Source: Flavisolibacter longurius
GTDB lineage: Bacteria; Bacteroidota; Bacteroidia; Chitinophagales; Chitinophagaceae
Assembly (NCBI GenBank): GCA_014163555.1
Contig: JACJGO010000001.1
Coordinates: forward strand, 310,001-374,000
Direction: 5' to 3'
Length of the DNA: 64,000 nucleotides
Position numbers and translations under genes: made by a program. The notes beneath the pieces were generated by a model. That model saw only the letters and a list, made by a program, of their open reading frames with translations. It was not told the origin of the DNA and made no database searches. Below, piece after piece: positions 52,674-60,962 of this stretch (positions are counted from its first letter, which is position 1; each line of letters starts with the position of its first letter).

Positions 52674-52700
52674 GCTTCTTTATGGATCAGGGTTATTTTC

Positions 52701-52708
52701 CAAAAATA
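52701..52708 (-). promoter_or_regulatory. putative -7 promoter box (TATTTTTG) for the PAS histidine kinase
   Basis: Perfect TAnnTTTG on the minus strand. It predicts a leader of about 20 nt before the ATG at 52673. Confidence 0.4.
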
Positions 52709-52957
52709 CCGATTTTACCCTTTTACATCCGATAAAACACAAAGGAAATGAAAGCAGCGGCGAGGTATGAAAGTTACCGATGATTGCCGGCTAAATGCTT
52801 ACTCCTGTTGAGGCCGATTGATTTTCGATGACCTGTTAACAGTAAAAGTGATCCGGAAGAAACCGGATAGGGGTCTCCGTTAGATAGCAGATGCAAATAA
52901 AACAGGATAATAAACGGAACACTTTATTTCCTAAGAATCAGGCACAGGGACCTGTTC

Positions 52958-53206
52958 TTATTGAAAATTATTTTCCGGAAGATGAATGGTGTTGATATAA
53001 ACATCCAGCCGGGACAAATCATCAAATGCTTCCACCACATAGATATAACGGTATTTTTTGTGATGAAACACTTCTATGTAAAACCCGTTCAACTGGTATA
53101 GTTTAACCGTATAATTGCCACCTTCCCGCTGCCCGATGCAAACCGCCCTTTCCAGATTACTGATCCTGCGCACATAATCCAAATGATTGAATTCCTGCAG
53201 TGTCAT
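52958..53206 (-). CDS. small conserved protein of unknown function
   Basis: 82 residues from the ATG at 53206: TLQEFNHLDYVRRISNLERA, GGNYTVKLYQLNGFYIEV and FDDLSRLDVYINTIHLP. I recognise the LDYVRR / LYQLxxFYxEV / LDxYIxxI pattern from Chitinophagaceae-type small hypotheticals. No function is known. The frame runs to 53257 but the extension is not protein-like. No partner gene is evident. Confidence 0.65.
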   Translation of the reverse strand: MTLQEFNHLDYVRRISNLERAVCIGQREGGNYTVKLYQLNGFYIEVFHHKKYRYIYVVEAFDDLSRLDVYINTIHLPENNFQ

Positions 53207-53586
53207 GGTGGTCTTGTTTAGAAATGAACAAGAATGTTTGAGGCCGAGGTTTACCAATAATTATACCAATTAGGAATTCGGATAGATGTTCTCAGGATAA
53301 AATTTACTCTGACTAATAATGCTCCTGAAACAGCAATTAAAGGGTAAGGGAACTTTGTTTCGGCTTGATTTTCAAAAATCAATAAAGGGGACAAAACCGC
53401 CAACCAGCGAAACCAGGTTGGCATTAAAGATAACACTCCTTTAAACCAATCAACACAATTATATAGTGGATATTTTTACTGTATTATGATTAAAAATTGT
53501 CAATCACACATCAGCAATGTTTGATTGGAATCAGTATGAGACGGCTGCCAATTAGAAGTAAAATGGTTATTCATTTGCAAAGCCGG
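53207..53586. other. 380-bp intergenic region
   Basis: Contains a 61-codon hydrophobic minus-strand frame (53251-53436) that is not called. Nothing else is recognised. Confidence 0.4.
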
Positions 53587-54957
53587 TTAAAGTTTTTGTT
53601 GATAGGGATGCTGCCAGTGTTCCCGGTAAGGCCGCTGTAACAAGCGTGTAGCCATGGGATCATTTGCGACAATCTTCTTTTCCGGATCATACACCATCGG
53701 CCGCCCGGTTTGCAGCGACAGGTTAGCCAAAATGCAACTTGCCGAAGAAATATGGCCTTCCTCGATATCCGCAACTGGCTGGCTGCTGTTTTCGATGGAG
53801 GATAAAAAGTTCAGCATGTGCAGGCGTGTGGCCGGGGCCGTATGCAACTCAATACGCGGCTCCTTAAGATCTCCAAGATACTTTTCCTTTTCATAAACCA
53901 CGTCTTTATGAACCGGTGCAGCTTTGCCTTCGGGAATAAAATCATATTTGTACACATCCGCTTTGAGGGTGCCTTTATCACCATACAGAAAAAATGCCCA
54001 AGGGTATTCCGGATCAGACGGTCGTCCCCAGGTCCGGTGCTGCCATATACAATTCAAACCATCGTATTCAAAGTTTGCCCATTGTGTGTCGGTGATGTTT
54101 GATTTACCCCCTCTATCCACATATATGCCTCCATTGGATTGAATTTTTTTCGGCCACCCAAGTCCCAGCATCCAGCGTACAGCATCAAACATGTGGATGC
54201 CCATGTCACCCATAATGCCATTGCTGTACTCCATAAAAGTGCGCCACCAGCCGCCATGCGGCAGTTTATCATAAGGCCGCAACGGTGCAGGCCCTGTCCA
54301 CATTGCATAGTCCAAAAAATCCGGTACAGTCTGAGGCGGCGGGTTTCCGTTTTGGCGCATGTGATAATAACAACACATTTCAACATGCGATACTTTCCCG
54401 AGCAGGCCTGCATCCACGATATTCTTTTTTGCTTCCACAAGATGAGGAGTGCTGCGCCGTTGGGTACCCACCTGCACCACGCGGTTATGCCGGCGAGCTG
54501 CAGCCAATATGGCTTCGCCTTCCAGCACATCGATGGAAACAGGTTTTTGCAGGTACACATGGGCACCTGCATTGATCGCTGCAATAGCAGTTAGTGCATG
54601 CCAGTGATCCGGCGTGCCTATCAGCACAATGTCAACCACATTTTCGGCTAACAGTAACCGGTAGTCGGAATACAGTTTGGGTTTGGCAGAAGTTCGGGCC
54701 CGCTGACTGACCATCGCTGCCGCTTCTTCCAGCATACGCCGGTCAGGATCACAAAGCGCCACAACGTTTACTGATGACACCTGCATAAGCCGGAAAAGAT
54801 CACTTTTTCCGTACCATCCGGTACCGATCAGCGCCACCCGCCAGGTACGGGATGTTGGCGCCACATCCATGCCATAGGCCTGCATGGCTGCCAACGCCAG
54901 CGCAGCCGATGTGCCTTTCAAAAAAGTACGGCGGTTAATGTAAAAAGGAGTTTGCAT
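53587..54957 (-). CDS. Gfo/Idh/MocA-family oxidoreductase with Tat signal
   Basis: 456 residues. The twin-arginine signal NRRTFLKGTSAALALAAM points to export of a folded, NAD(P)-loaded enzyme. The Rossmann motif is VALIGTGWYGKSDL. The usual EKP motif appears as LQKPVSI. The C-terminal domain has GIMGDMGIHMFDAVRWMLG and HTAPATRLHMLNFL. The family acts on sugars or polyols such as glycosides in Bacteroidota catabolism. It lies 48 nt after a second Gfo/Idh/MocA gene on the same strand, so they probably form an operon. Confidence 0.9.
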   Translation of the reverse strand: MQTPFYINRRTFLKGTSAALALAAMQAYGMDVAPTSRTWRVALIGTGWYGKSDLFRLMQVSSVNVVALCDPDRRMLEEAAAMVSQRARTSAKPKLYSDYRLLLAENVVDIVLIGTPDHWHALTAIAAINAGAHVYLQKPVSIDVLEGEAILAAARRHNRVVQVGTQRRSTPHLVEAKKNIVDAGLLGKVSHVEMCCYYHMRQNGNPPPQTVPDFLDYAMWTGPAPLRPYDKLPHGGWWRTFMEYSNGIMGDMGIHMFDAVRWMLGLGWPKKIQSNGGIYVDRGGKSNITDTQWANFEYDGLNCIWQHRTWGRPSDPEYPWAFFLYGDKGTLKADVYKYDFIPEGKAAPVHKDVVYEKEKYLGDLKEPRIELHTAPATRLHMLNFLSSIENSSQPVADIEEGHISSASCILANLSLQTGRPMVYDPEKKIVANDPMATRLLQRPYREHWQHPYQQKL

Positions 54958-55005
54958 GCACGAAAATGAATTATCCCAGAAGTTGCCGGGTACTTCTTAT
55001 TGTGA

Positions 55006-56160
55006 TTATAGATTTACCGGCTTACCGCTGGCTGCCGATCGATAAATTGCTTCTACAATGCGAATGTCGCGAAGACCTTCTTCGCCGGGAACGAGAAGGG
55101 GCTTGTTTTGCAGAATCGCCAAGGCATCATCATCCATTTGCTTTGCCTGCTGCCAGGGAACATCGTATGGATAATTAATCTCTCCCAACGGACTGCTTCC
55201 TCTGACCCCTCCATAACTTTGGTAAGGCTGCACCTTGACCTCCCCTTTCTGGCAAACAATGTTCAGGTAATTTACGTTTTCGCCAAAGCTGGTTTTTATA
55301 TCAGCAATAACGTTCCCTGGAAATTGTAGCGTCGCCACGGTAGTTTCATCCAGACCGTTCTGATAAATTTCCGGCCGCGTAGTGGATGTTTTTGCCGACA
55401 ATACGGCAATGGGTTCCATACCGGCGCCCAGCCTTGCACCCTGGATAGAATATACACCCATATCATAAAGAGCGCCGCCGCCCATTTCTTTTTTCTGTTT
55501 CCAATGATTGGTTCGGCCTTCGCGGTAACCGGCCGCACAACTAACCGTCATTACATTGCCTAGCTTTTTCTCCCCTACAATGCTCCGCCAGGCCTGTGTG
55601 TTGGGTTCGTGTTGTAACCGGTAACCAATCGCCAGTGTGCGGTTGTTTTTCCGGCAGGCGTCAATCATTTCACGGCATTCTTTTTCCGTCATGGCCATTG
55701 GCTTTTCGCACCAAACATGCTTGCCGGCATTGGCGGCCCTGATCACATATTCGTGATGCATGGAAGGCGGTAACACTATATACACCACATCGATGTCGGG
55801 ATTGTTTGCAATCCCGTCGAAGTTGCTGTAGTTATAAATGTTCTTGTCCGGAAGATTATATTTCGCTTTCCAGGCTTCTGCTTTTGCCGGTGTGCCGGTA
55901 ACAATGCCCGCGAGGTAACATTTTTTGGTTTGCTGCAAGGCAGGCGCCAGCAGATCGGTACTGTAATACCCAAGTCCTACGAGGGCAACACCCAGCCGGT
56001 CTTTTTTTCGCTGACAGGCCGAAAGCAATACGTTGGGTGAAAAAAGCAAGGTGGCACCGGTGGCCGCCAACAGTTTAATGGCCTTGCGGCGTGAAGCATT
56101 GGGCAGGTTTTCATGTGGATGAAGAACAGACGTCTGGCTTTGTAAAGGCTGATCTTTCAT
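55006..56160 (-). CDS. Gfo/Idh/MocA-family oxidoreductase with Tat/lipoprotein-like signal
   Basis: 384 residues. An Arg-Arg signal (ASRRKAIKLLAATGATLLF) ends in SPNVLLSACQRKK, where Cys could be lipidated. The Rossmann motif VALVGLGYYSTDL, the EKP motif HVWCEKPMAM and the catalytic-domain pattern GGALYDMGVYSIQGARLGAG resemble glucose-fructose oxidoreductase relatives. It is the upstream gene of a two-gene unit with 53587-54957. Substrate not inferable. Confidence 0.9.
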   Translation of the reverse strand: MKDQPLQSQTSVLHPHENLPNASRRKAIKLLAATGATLLFSPNVLLSACQRKKDRLGVALVGLGYYSTDLLAPALQQTKKCYLAGIVTGTPAKAEAWKAKYNLPDKNIYNYSNFDGIANNPDIDVVYIVLPPSMHHEYVIRAANAGKHVWCEKPMAMTEKECREMIDACRKNNRTLAIGYRLQHEPNTQAWRSIVGEKKLGNVMTVSCAAGYREGRTNHWKQKKEMGGGALYDMGVYSIQGARLGAGMEPIAVLSAKTSTTRPEIYQNGLDETTVATLQFPGNVIADIKTSFGENVNYLNIVCQKGEVKVQPYQSYGGVRGSSPLGEINYPYDVPWQQAKQMDDDALAILQNKPLLVPGEEGLRDIRIVEAIYRSAASGKPVNL

Positions 56161-56346
56161 ATCGCTGGTTTTTGGGTTTACCTGATAGTGAAAGATACTG
56201 ACTATTTCCTCTTACCGGAAGCAGGAAAAGAAAGAAAATACCTGTGTGTTGAATATGGTATTCCTTACTTGTGCAGCAGGCGGTTTCTTATCCATTAAAC
56301 CAATTATCCTATTACCGATTTACACGGTTGTCGTAATGAATTTGCT

Positions 56347-56811
56347 TCAGGCAAAATGTTTATCGAGGTCAATAGTAGTAATGCGGATATTCTTGTATTG
56401 AGCATTGCTTTTAAAGTCCTGAATGATTTCCAGCACATCATCGTCAATGTTTACAGAACGTGAGGCATCAATGACAAGTTCAGAATTAGGCACCACATGG
56501 TCCAACGTCAGCAGGATGCTGGCCTTGTTCAGAAACGTTACTTCTTCCGAAAGTGTAAGGTTGATCTTCTCTCCCTCATGATGACTTTTCTTATCGATAA
56601 AAAAAGGTGTTTTGTAATTGTCGCGAAGAATAAGAAAAATGGCTACGTCCCACCAATCATGATACCGGCAATCAGGTTGGTAAATAACACTGCATTGATG
56701 GTAGCGACAAAAGGAATAAAATGGCGCTTGCCCAGTTTATACATTTGACGGAAAAGGGTAAACGATGTAAGCTCTGGGGTGGCAAATGTAGCAATCTTAG
56801 CGTGCATGCAT
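56347..56811 (-). pseudogene. SulP-family anion transporter remnant, C-terminal part, frameshifted
   Basis: Two minus-strand frames together spell the end of a SulP protein. From 56807 to about 56641 the first gives FRQMYKLGKRHFIPFVATIN and AVLFTNLIAGIMIGGT then a stop. A shifted frame then continues AIFLILRDNYKTPFFIDKK, the HHEGEKINLTLSEEVTFLNK region and the STAS-like VIDASRSVNIDDDVLEII to a stop at 56347. Restoring one G in GGGACGTAGCC (to ACG GTA GCC) joins them. The N-terminal roughly 350 residues are missing. It is either a decayed gene or, less likely, a sequencing error in a truncated copy. Confidence 0.75.
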
Positions 56812-56900
56812 GAAAGCATTGTAATACTGACCTCAGAAACAAGTTAGCCTTTCGGCGCAAGAATTTATGTATTGCCGTATGAAATAGGTCAGCTTTAGCA

Positions 56901-56912
56901 TGACGTTCGTCA
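56901..56912 (+). promoter_or_regulatory. FNR/CRP-geometry site TGACGTTCGTCA upstream of the 597-aa protein gene
   Basis: Perfect 5-bp arms TGACG / CGTCA around TT, i.e. TGA-N6-TCA. Its centre is about 42 bp before the transcription start predicted from the -7 box at 56936, the position of class II CRP/FNR activators. A similar site precedes the sphingolipid operon. Confidence 0.4.
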
Positions 56913-56935
56913 CTTTTTTGCAAAAACCACTCCGC

Positions 56936-56943
56936 TATATTTG
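56936..56943 (+). promoter_or_regulatory. putative -7 promoter box (TATATTTG) for the 597-aa protein gene
   Basis: Perfect TAnnTTTG. The leader to the ATG at 57164 would be about 215 nt, long for this window, and it contains a 54-codon frame that is not called. Confidence 0.4.
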
Positions 56944-57163
56944 ACCCGATTTTTTACATGTCATTTTCACCATGCCATGTGCTGCAGGAAGGAAAACTGC
57001 ATACCGGTTCAAAGACAAATGCAACCAGCGCTTTCTATTTTGCCTGCCGTTTGAAGGATGATTTTTCATCGAAACGGATATGCAAGCAAGAAGGTCTTTG
57101 TTCAGTTTATGCGTAAACTGTTAGCCTCATTCTGCGAGACATGTCCTTTTATTTTTTGTACTT

Positions 57164-58957
57164 ATGCGTATCGCTTCACACCACAAATTTCACATTCCTG
57201 TTATGGGCCTTGCCTTTACCATCGACTCTCCTATCAAGGTGGCCCGCTTTGGTATTTCGTCAGTGATTTCCATTGTGGAAGACAAGTTGATTGAATCGAT
57301 GCGAAAACATTATTATGCTAGCATCAACGAGACCTATATTCCGATTACAACCAAAGAAGAAGACTACAGGGCAAAACGCATTACTGATTACCTGAACCTT
57401 GTGCAGCGAATCGTACAGCAACAAGTGGAAAAGCTGCGCCAGGAGCCATTTAAAGAAGGAAACGAGATAGTAAAATATTTTGAAATGCTTCCTGATGAGA
57501 ACAGGTTGAAAGCCCGTTACCGTGCCATGCTTTCTTCAACCGATAGCATCGAAAAGGAAAGCATTGCTGCTTATTTGCGGGAGCAGATTGTACCCGGGAG
57601 CATTGATGTGAACATCATGACCAAGATCGACCGCAATCATTATTCAAAAACAGGTGAAGAAGTGGAGAACGGCTCCGAAGCTGTTGCAGCCTTGCGGGGT
57701 TATGCCAACAGTGACCTTAGTCCATCGGCCGTAATTTTTTCAGCAGGCATGAATCCTCGCCTGTATAATTACCTCGAAGGCCTCAGTGCTTTTGACAGGG
57801 ACGAAAACGGCAATTACAAAAAACGGGTGATCGTTAAAGTAAGTGATTACCGATCGGCGCTGATCCAGGGAAAATACCTGGCAAAGAAAGGCATCTGGGT
57901 CAGTGAGTTTCGAATAGAGTCAGGATTGAATTGCGGCGGTCATGCATTTGCTACAGATGGTTACCTGCTGGGGCCTATCATGGAAGAATTCAAGCAAAAA
58001 AAGGACGAGCTGGCCAGCACTGTCTTCGATATCTATAAAGCAGCACTGCTGCGCAAAAATGCAAGCCTCCCTGTCGAACCGCCAGCGATAAGGTTGTCGG
58101 TGCAAGGCGGCATTGGTACGGGAGAAGAAGCTCTTTTTTTACAAACACATTATGACGTAAACAGCACCGGTTGGGGCACCCCTTTTTTGCTGGTACCCGA
58201 AGCCACTACCGTGGATGAGGAGACGATGACGCTTTTGTGTAAAGCCAAAAAGGACGATGTTGTTTTAAGCCATAGTTCACCTTTGGGTGTACGGTTTCAC
58301 TACCTGAAAGGAACCAGCGCCGAAAAAGAAAAATTAGATCGCATCAAAGCTGGCAAACCCGGAAGCCCCTGTACGGAAAAACATCTTTCCTTCAACACTG
58401 AATTTACCGAACAACCCATCTGCACGGCATCTTACCAATACCAAAAAGCAAAACTGGCGCATCTAAAATCCATGGACATACCGGAGCAGGAATACAAGAA
58501 GCAGGAAGCAATGGTTCTTGAAAAAGAGTGCCTTTGTGTTGGATTAAGCAACCCCGCACCCATCAACTACAACACTGCTTTTGTAAAAAACCTGAAGGCT
58601 GTTACCGTTTGCCCCGGTCCTAACATTGCGCATTTTGAAAGAACCGTTTCATTGCAAACGATGATCGACCACATTTACGGACGAACCAATATCATCCGGA
58701 ATGCAGAAAGACCGCATATGTTTATTGCCGAATTGCAGCTTTATATCAACTACCTGCAGGAAGAAATACGGAATGTAGTGTCTCCGGACGAGAAAATCCG
58801 GAAATACAGGGATACGTTTTGCCAGAATCTACTGAACGGCATTTCGTATTACCGCAACCTGGCATCAGTGGCTGTAAACAACCGTAGCCTGTTTGATTAC
58901 CACCTCGACGAAGCGGAAGAACAGGTTGAAATGCTAAAACGTTCTTACAGTAACTAA
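57164..58957 (+). CDS. 597-residue protein of unknown function, possible flavin TIM-barrel enzyme
   Basis: No signal peptide or membrane segment, so presumably cytosolic. The N-terminus FHIPVMGLAFTIDSPIKVAR, the middle ESGLNCGGHAFATDGYL (252-268) and SVQGGIGTGEEALFL (312-326) with GWGTPFLLVPEATTV (336-350) have the layout of nitronate-monooxygenase-like FMN TIM barrels, but the match is distant. Eight cysteines (257, 359, 403, 420, 456, 458, 483, 553), several clustered in 403-483, could bind a metal or Fe-S cluster. The C-terminal part is helical. Homologues occur in related genomes as hypotheticals. Neighbours are a SulP remnant, a convergent Rrf2 regulator and an upstream FNR/CRP-like site, together hinting at redox or anaerobic control. 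Confidence 0.8.
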   Translation: MRIASHHKFHIPVMGLAFTIDSPIKVARFGISSVISIVEDKLIESMRKHYYASINETYIPITTKEEDYRAKRITDYLNLVQRIVQQQVEKLRQEPFKEGNEIVKYFEMLPDENRLKARYRAMLSSTDSIEKESIAAYLREQIVPGSIDVNIMTKIDRNHYSKTGEEVENGSEAVAALRGYANSDLSPSAVIFSAGMNPRLYNYLEGLSAFDRDENGNYKKRVIVKVSDYRSALIQGKYLAKKGIWVSEFRIESGLNCGGHAFATDGYLLGPIMEEFKQKKDELASTVFDIYKAALLRKNASLPVEPPAIRLSVQGGIGTGEEALFLQTHYDVNSTGWGTPFLLVPEATTVDEETMTLLCKAKKDDVVLSHSSPLGVRFHYLKGTSAEKEKLDRIKAGKPGSPCTEKHLSFNTEFTEQPICTASYQYQKAKLAHLKSMDIPEQEYKKQEAMVLEKECLCVGLSNPAPINYNTAFVKNLKAVTVCPGPNIAHFERTVSLQTMIDHIYGRTNIIRNAERPHMFIAELQLYINYLQEEIRNVVSPDEKIRKYRDTFCQNLLNGISYYRNLASVAVNNRSLFDYHLDEAEEQVEMLKRSYSN

Positions 58958-59018
58958 GGCGAGGCAAACTACGATAACGAGCATGGAACAAGTGAACAAT
59001 CCAATTTGTTCTTGCTTT

Positions 59019-59046
59019 TCACGTTTACCCTATCACGTTTGACGTT
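59019..59046. repeat. heptad-repeat tract G (TCACGTT family)
   Basis: Reads TCACGTT TACCCTA TCACGTT TGACGTT, period seven, between two convergent genes. A degenerate partner may lie at 58975-58997 but complementarity is weak. Confidence 0.45.
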
Positions 59047-59048
59047 AC

Positions 59049-59483
59049 TTATTGATGCCGGATAAAAAAATTTGTTCGCTGCATGGTTTCAGCGATGTCT
59101 TGTATTTTGTTTTCCCGGAATAGTTGCACCAGTTGTTGCTTGATGCCTTTGTATTGTTCATGCAAGGGGCAAGGCTTTTTATCGTTGCACAGGTGCAGGC
59201 CCATAACACAAGCCGTCAGCCGCTCGTCTTCGGCAAAGGCTGCCAGCACATTCCATACAGGCTGTTTTTTTAGATCCTCGGAAAGATAAAAACCGCCATT
59301 CGGGCCTTTAACGGATCGAATGACCGCAGCCCTGTTCAGTTGCTGCAGAATCTTGGCCACAAAGGCTTTAGGCGCATCAATGCCATCTGCGATGGTCTCC
59401 ACACCCAGCTTTTTTTCTTCGCTGCTTTTTTGAGCCAGATAAACAGTGGCCCGTATGGCATATTCGCATGCTTTTGAAAACAT
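59049..59483 (-). CDS. Rrf2-family transcriptional regulator with three-cysteine cluster
   Basis: 144 residues. The winged helix-turn-helix has the Rrf2 opening MFSKACEYAIRATVYLA, the helix VETIADGIDAPKAFVAKILQ and the wing VKGPNGGFYLS. Cys92, Cys99 and Cys105 (CVMGLHLCNDKKPCPLHEQY) match the position of the Fe-S cluster ligands of NsrR/IscR-type proteins, with C-x6-C-x5-C spacing. A cluster-dependent redox or nitric-oxide sensor is likely. It is convergent with the 597-aa gene and divergent from the sphingolipid operon, so both are candidate targets. Confidence 0.92.
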   Translation of the reverse strand: MFSKACEYAIRATVYLAQKSSEEKKLGVETIADGIDAPKAFVAKILQQLNRAAVIRSVKGPNGGFYLSEDLKKQPVWNVLAAFAEDERLTACVMGLHLCNDKKPCPLHEQYKGIKQQLVQLFRENKIQDIAETMQRTNFFIRHQ

Positions 59484-59624
59484 CAGTTGAAATTAATGTC
59501 GGAATCTGTGATCTTCCCTACAAAATAAATGCATGCATTGTTGAAAGCAACAAACAGGAAGGATATGCCATCCCTTCGGCTCTGAACTTACACATGTAAC
59601 CTGTCAAAAAACACAAATACGGCA

Positions 59625-59636
59625 TGACGAAAATCA
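59625..59636 (+). promoter_or_regulatory. FNR/CRP-geometry site TGACGAAAATCA upstream of the sphingolipid operon
   Basis: TGA-N6-TCA, embedded in GCATGACG as is the site at 56901. Its centre lies about 53 bp before the start predicted from the -7 box at 59671. The palindrome is weaker than the first. Confidence 0.3.
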
Positions 59637-59670
59637 GGCGTATAAAAGAAGACAAAATTATCTTTTATTC

Positions 59671-59678
59671 TATTTTTG
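59671..59678 (+). promoter_or_regulatory. putative -7 promoter box (TATTTTTG) for the sphingolipid operon
   Basis: Perfect TAnnTTTG, about 70 nt before the ATG at 59750. No clear -33 element. Confidence 0.4.
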
Positions 59679-59749
59679 AACCGATGCTGTTTTCAGCAGA
59701 CGAAGATTTGTATCGCTAAAACCAACTGCTTATTCTCATTCCAACAACT

Positions 59750-60952
59750 ATGATTCAAAACGCATTACTGGAGAAATTTGCGCAGTTCACCACTGCTGAT
59801 GAACTGAAAAGAGCGGGTCTCTATCCCTACTTCCGGCCAATTGAAGAAAACCACGATACGGAGGTTGTCATCGGTGGCAAACGGTTGCTGATGTTCGGGT
59901 CAAACAGCTATATGGGACTGACCAATCATCCCAAAGTAAAGGAGGCGGCAAAAAAAGCAATTGACCGTTATGGCAGTAGTTGTTCCGGTTCCCGCTTTCT
60001 CAATGGAACGTCCAAACTGCATCTGCAACTGGAAGAACGCCTTGCCGACTTTGTTGGCAAGGAAGCAGCGCTATTATTTACCACCGGTTTTCAAACCAAT
60101 CTTGGCACTGTCTCTTCCCTGATGGGCCGGCACGGGGTTATTATCCTCGACGAACTGGATCATGCGTCCATCATTGAAGGCAGTCGGCTTTCGTTTTCGC
60201 GGGTACACAAATACACGCACAACGACATGTATGACCTGGAAAGCATCCTGAAAACCTTCCCACACGAAAAACCGAAAATGATAGTGGTGGATGGCATCTT
60301 CAGCATGGAAGGCGACATCTGTAACCTACCTGAAATAACGGCGCTTGCCGAAAAATACGGGGCGCTGGTGATGGTAGATGATGCGCATTCCTTTGGTGTG
60401 CTGGGGAACCAGGGTCGCGGCACCGCCGATCATTTTGGCCTTACCGACAAGGTGGACATTATCATGAGCACCTTTAGTAAATCGCTGGCTTCTGTGGGTG
60501 GTTTTGTAGCGGGTTCACGGCAGATGATTGATTTCCTGATGCACCATTCTCGTCCGCTGATCTTCAGCGCCAGCATTCCGCCTTCCGCAGCCGCAGCAGC
60601 GTTAGCTGCATTGGAGATTATAGAGGAAGAACCCGAAAGATTGGAAGCGTTGTGGGACAATACCGCTTATGTAGCCAACGCTATCCGCGAAATCGGGTTT
60701 GATACCGGCACGGCAGAAACACCGATTATCCCAATCTATATCCGCGACAATCACCTCACCTTCCAGTTCACACAGCGCCTGTTTGAAGAAGGCATTTTTG
60801 TGAACCCCGTAGTATCGCCAGCGGTACGCAGCGATGCCTCGATGGTACGCATGTCCATTATGGCCACGCATTCCCGCTGGCAACTGGACGAAGCCATTGG
60901 CGCCATTGAAAGGGTAGCCAGTGAGTTGCAGGTGTTTGCCCTTAAACAGTAA
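59750..60952 (+). CDS. spt: serine palmitoyltransferase (alpha-oxoamine synthase family)
   Basis: PLP enzyme condensing serine with a long-chain acyl thioester to 3-ketosphinganine, the first step of sphingolipid synthesis. 400 residues. His138 (DELDHASI), the Asp/His pair in VMVDDAHSFGVLG (Asp210, His213) and Lys244 in TFSKSLASVGG are the PLP-stacking, PLP-binding and Schiff-base residues. The N-terminus LKRAGLYPYFRPIE and the tail NPVVSPAVRSDASMVRMSIM resemble Bacteroidota SPT rather than BioF or KBL. It is first in an operon with a GNAT-fold protein (10 nt gap) and an epimerase-type reductase. BioF or glycine C-acetyltransferase are alternatives, less likely given the context. Confidence 0.88.
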   Translation: MIQNALLEKFAQFTTADELKRAGLYPYFRPIEENHDTEVVIGGKRLLMFGSNSYMGLTNHPKVKEAAKKAIDRYGSSCSGSRFLNGTSKLHLQLEERLADFVGKEAALLFTTGFQTNLGTVSSLMGRHGVIILDELDHASIIEGSRLSFSRVHKYTHNDMYDLESILKTFPHEKPKMIVVDGIFSMEGDICNLPEITALAEKYGALVMVDDAHSFGVLGNQGRGTADHFGLTDKVDIIMSTFSKSLASVGGFVAGSRQMIDFLMHHSRPLIFSASIPPSAAAAALAALEIIEEEPERLEALWDNTAYVANAIREIGFDTGTAETPIIPIYIRDNHLTFQFTQRLFEEGIFVNPVVSPAVRSDASMVRMSIMATHSRWQLDEAIGAIERVASELQVFALKQ

Positions 60953-60962
60953 TCCTTTACGT

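Noticed and set aside
53251-53436. Hydrophobic 61-codon minus-strand frame
   Set aside because: Could be a remnant membrane peptide, but there is no recognisable family, it overlaps the upstream region of the small conserved gene and its composition is equivocal.
56957-57121. 54-codon frame in the long leader of the 597-aa protein gene
   Set aside because: It has an ATG and stop, but the translation has no helix, strand or leader-peptide signature I can defend.
12127-59046. Heptad repeats interpreted as a CRISPR array
   Set aside because: Units are 7 bp, degenerate and without spacers, and no cas gene is present.
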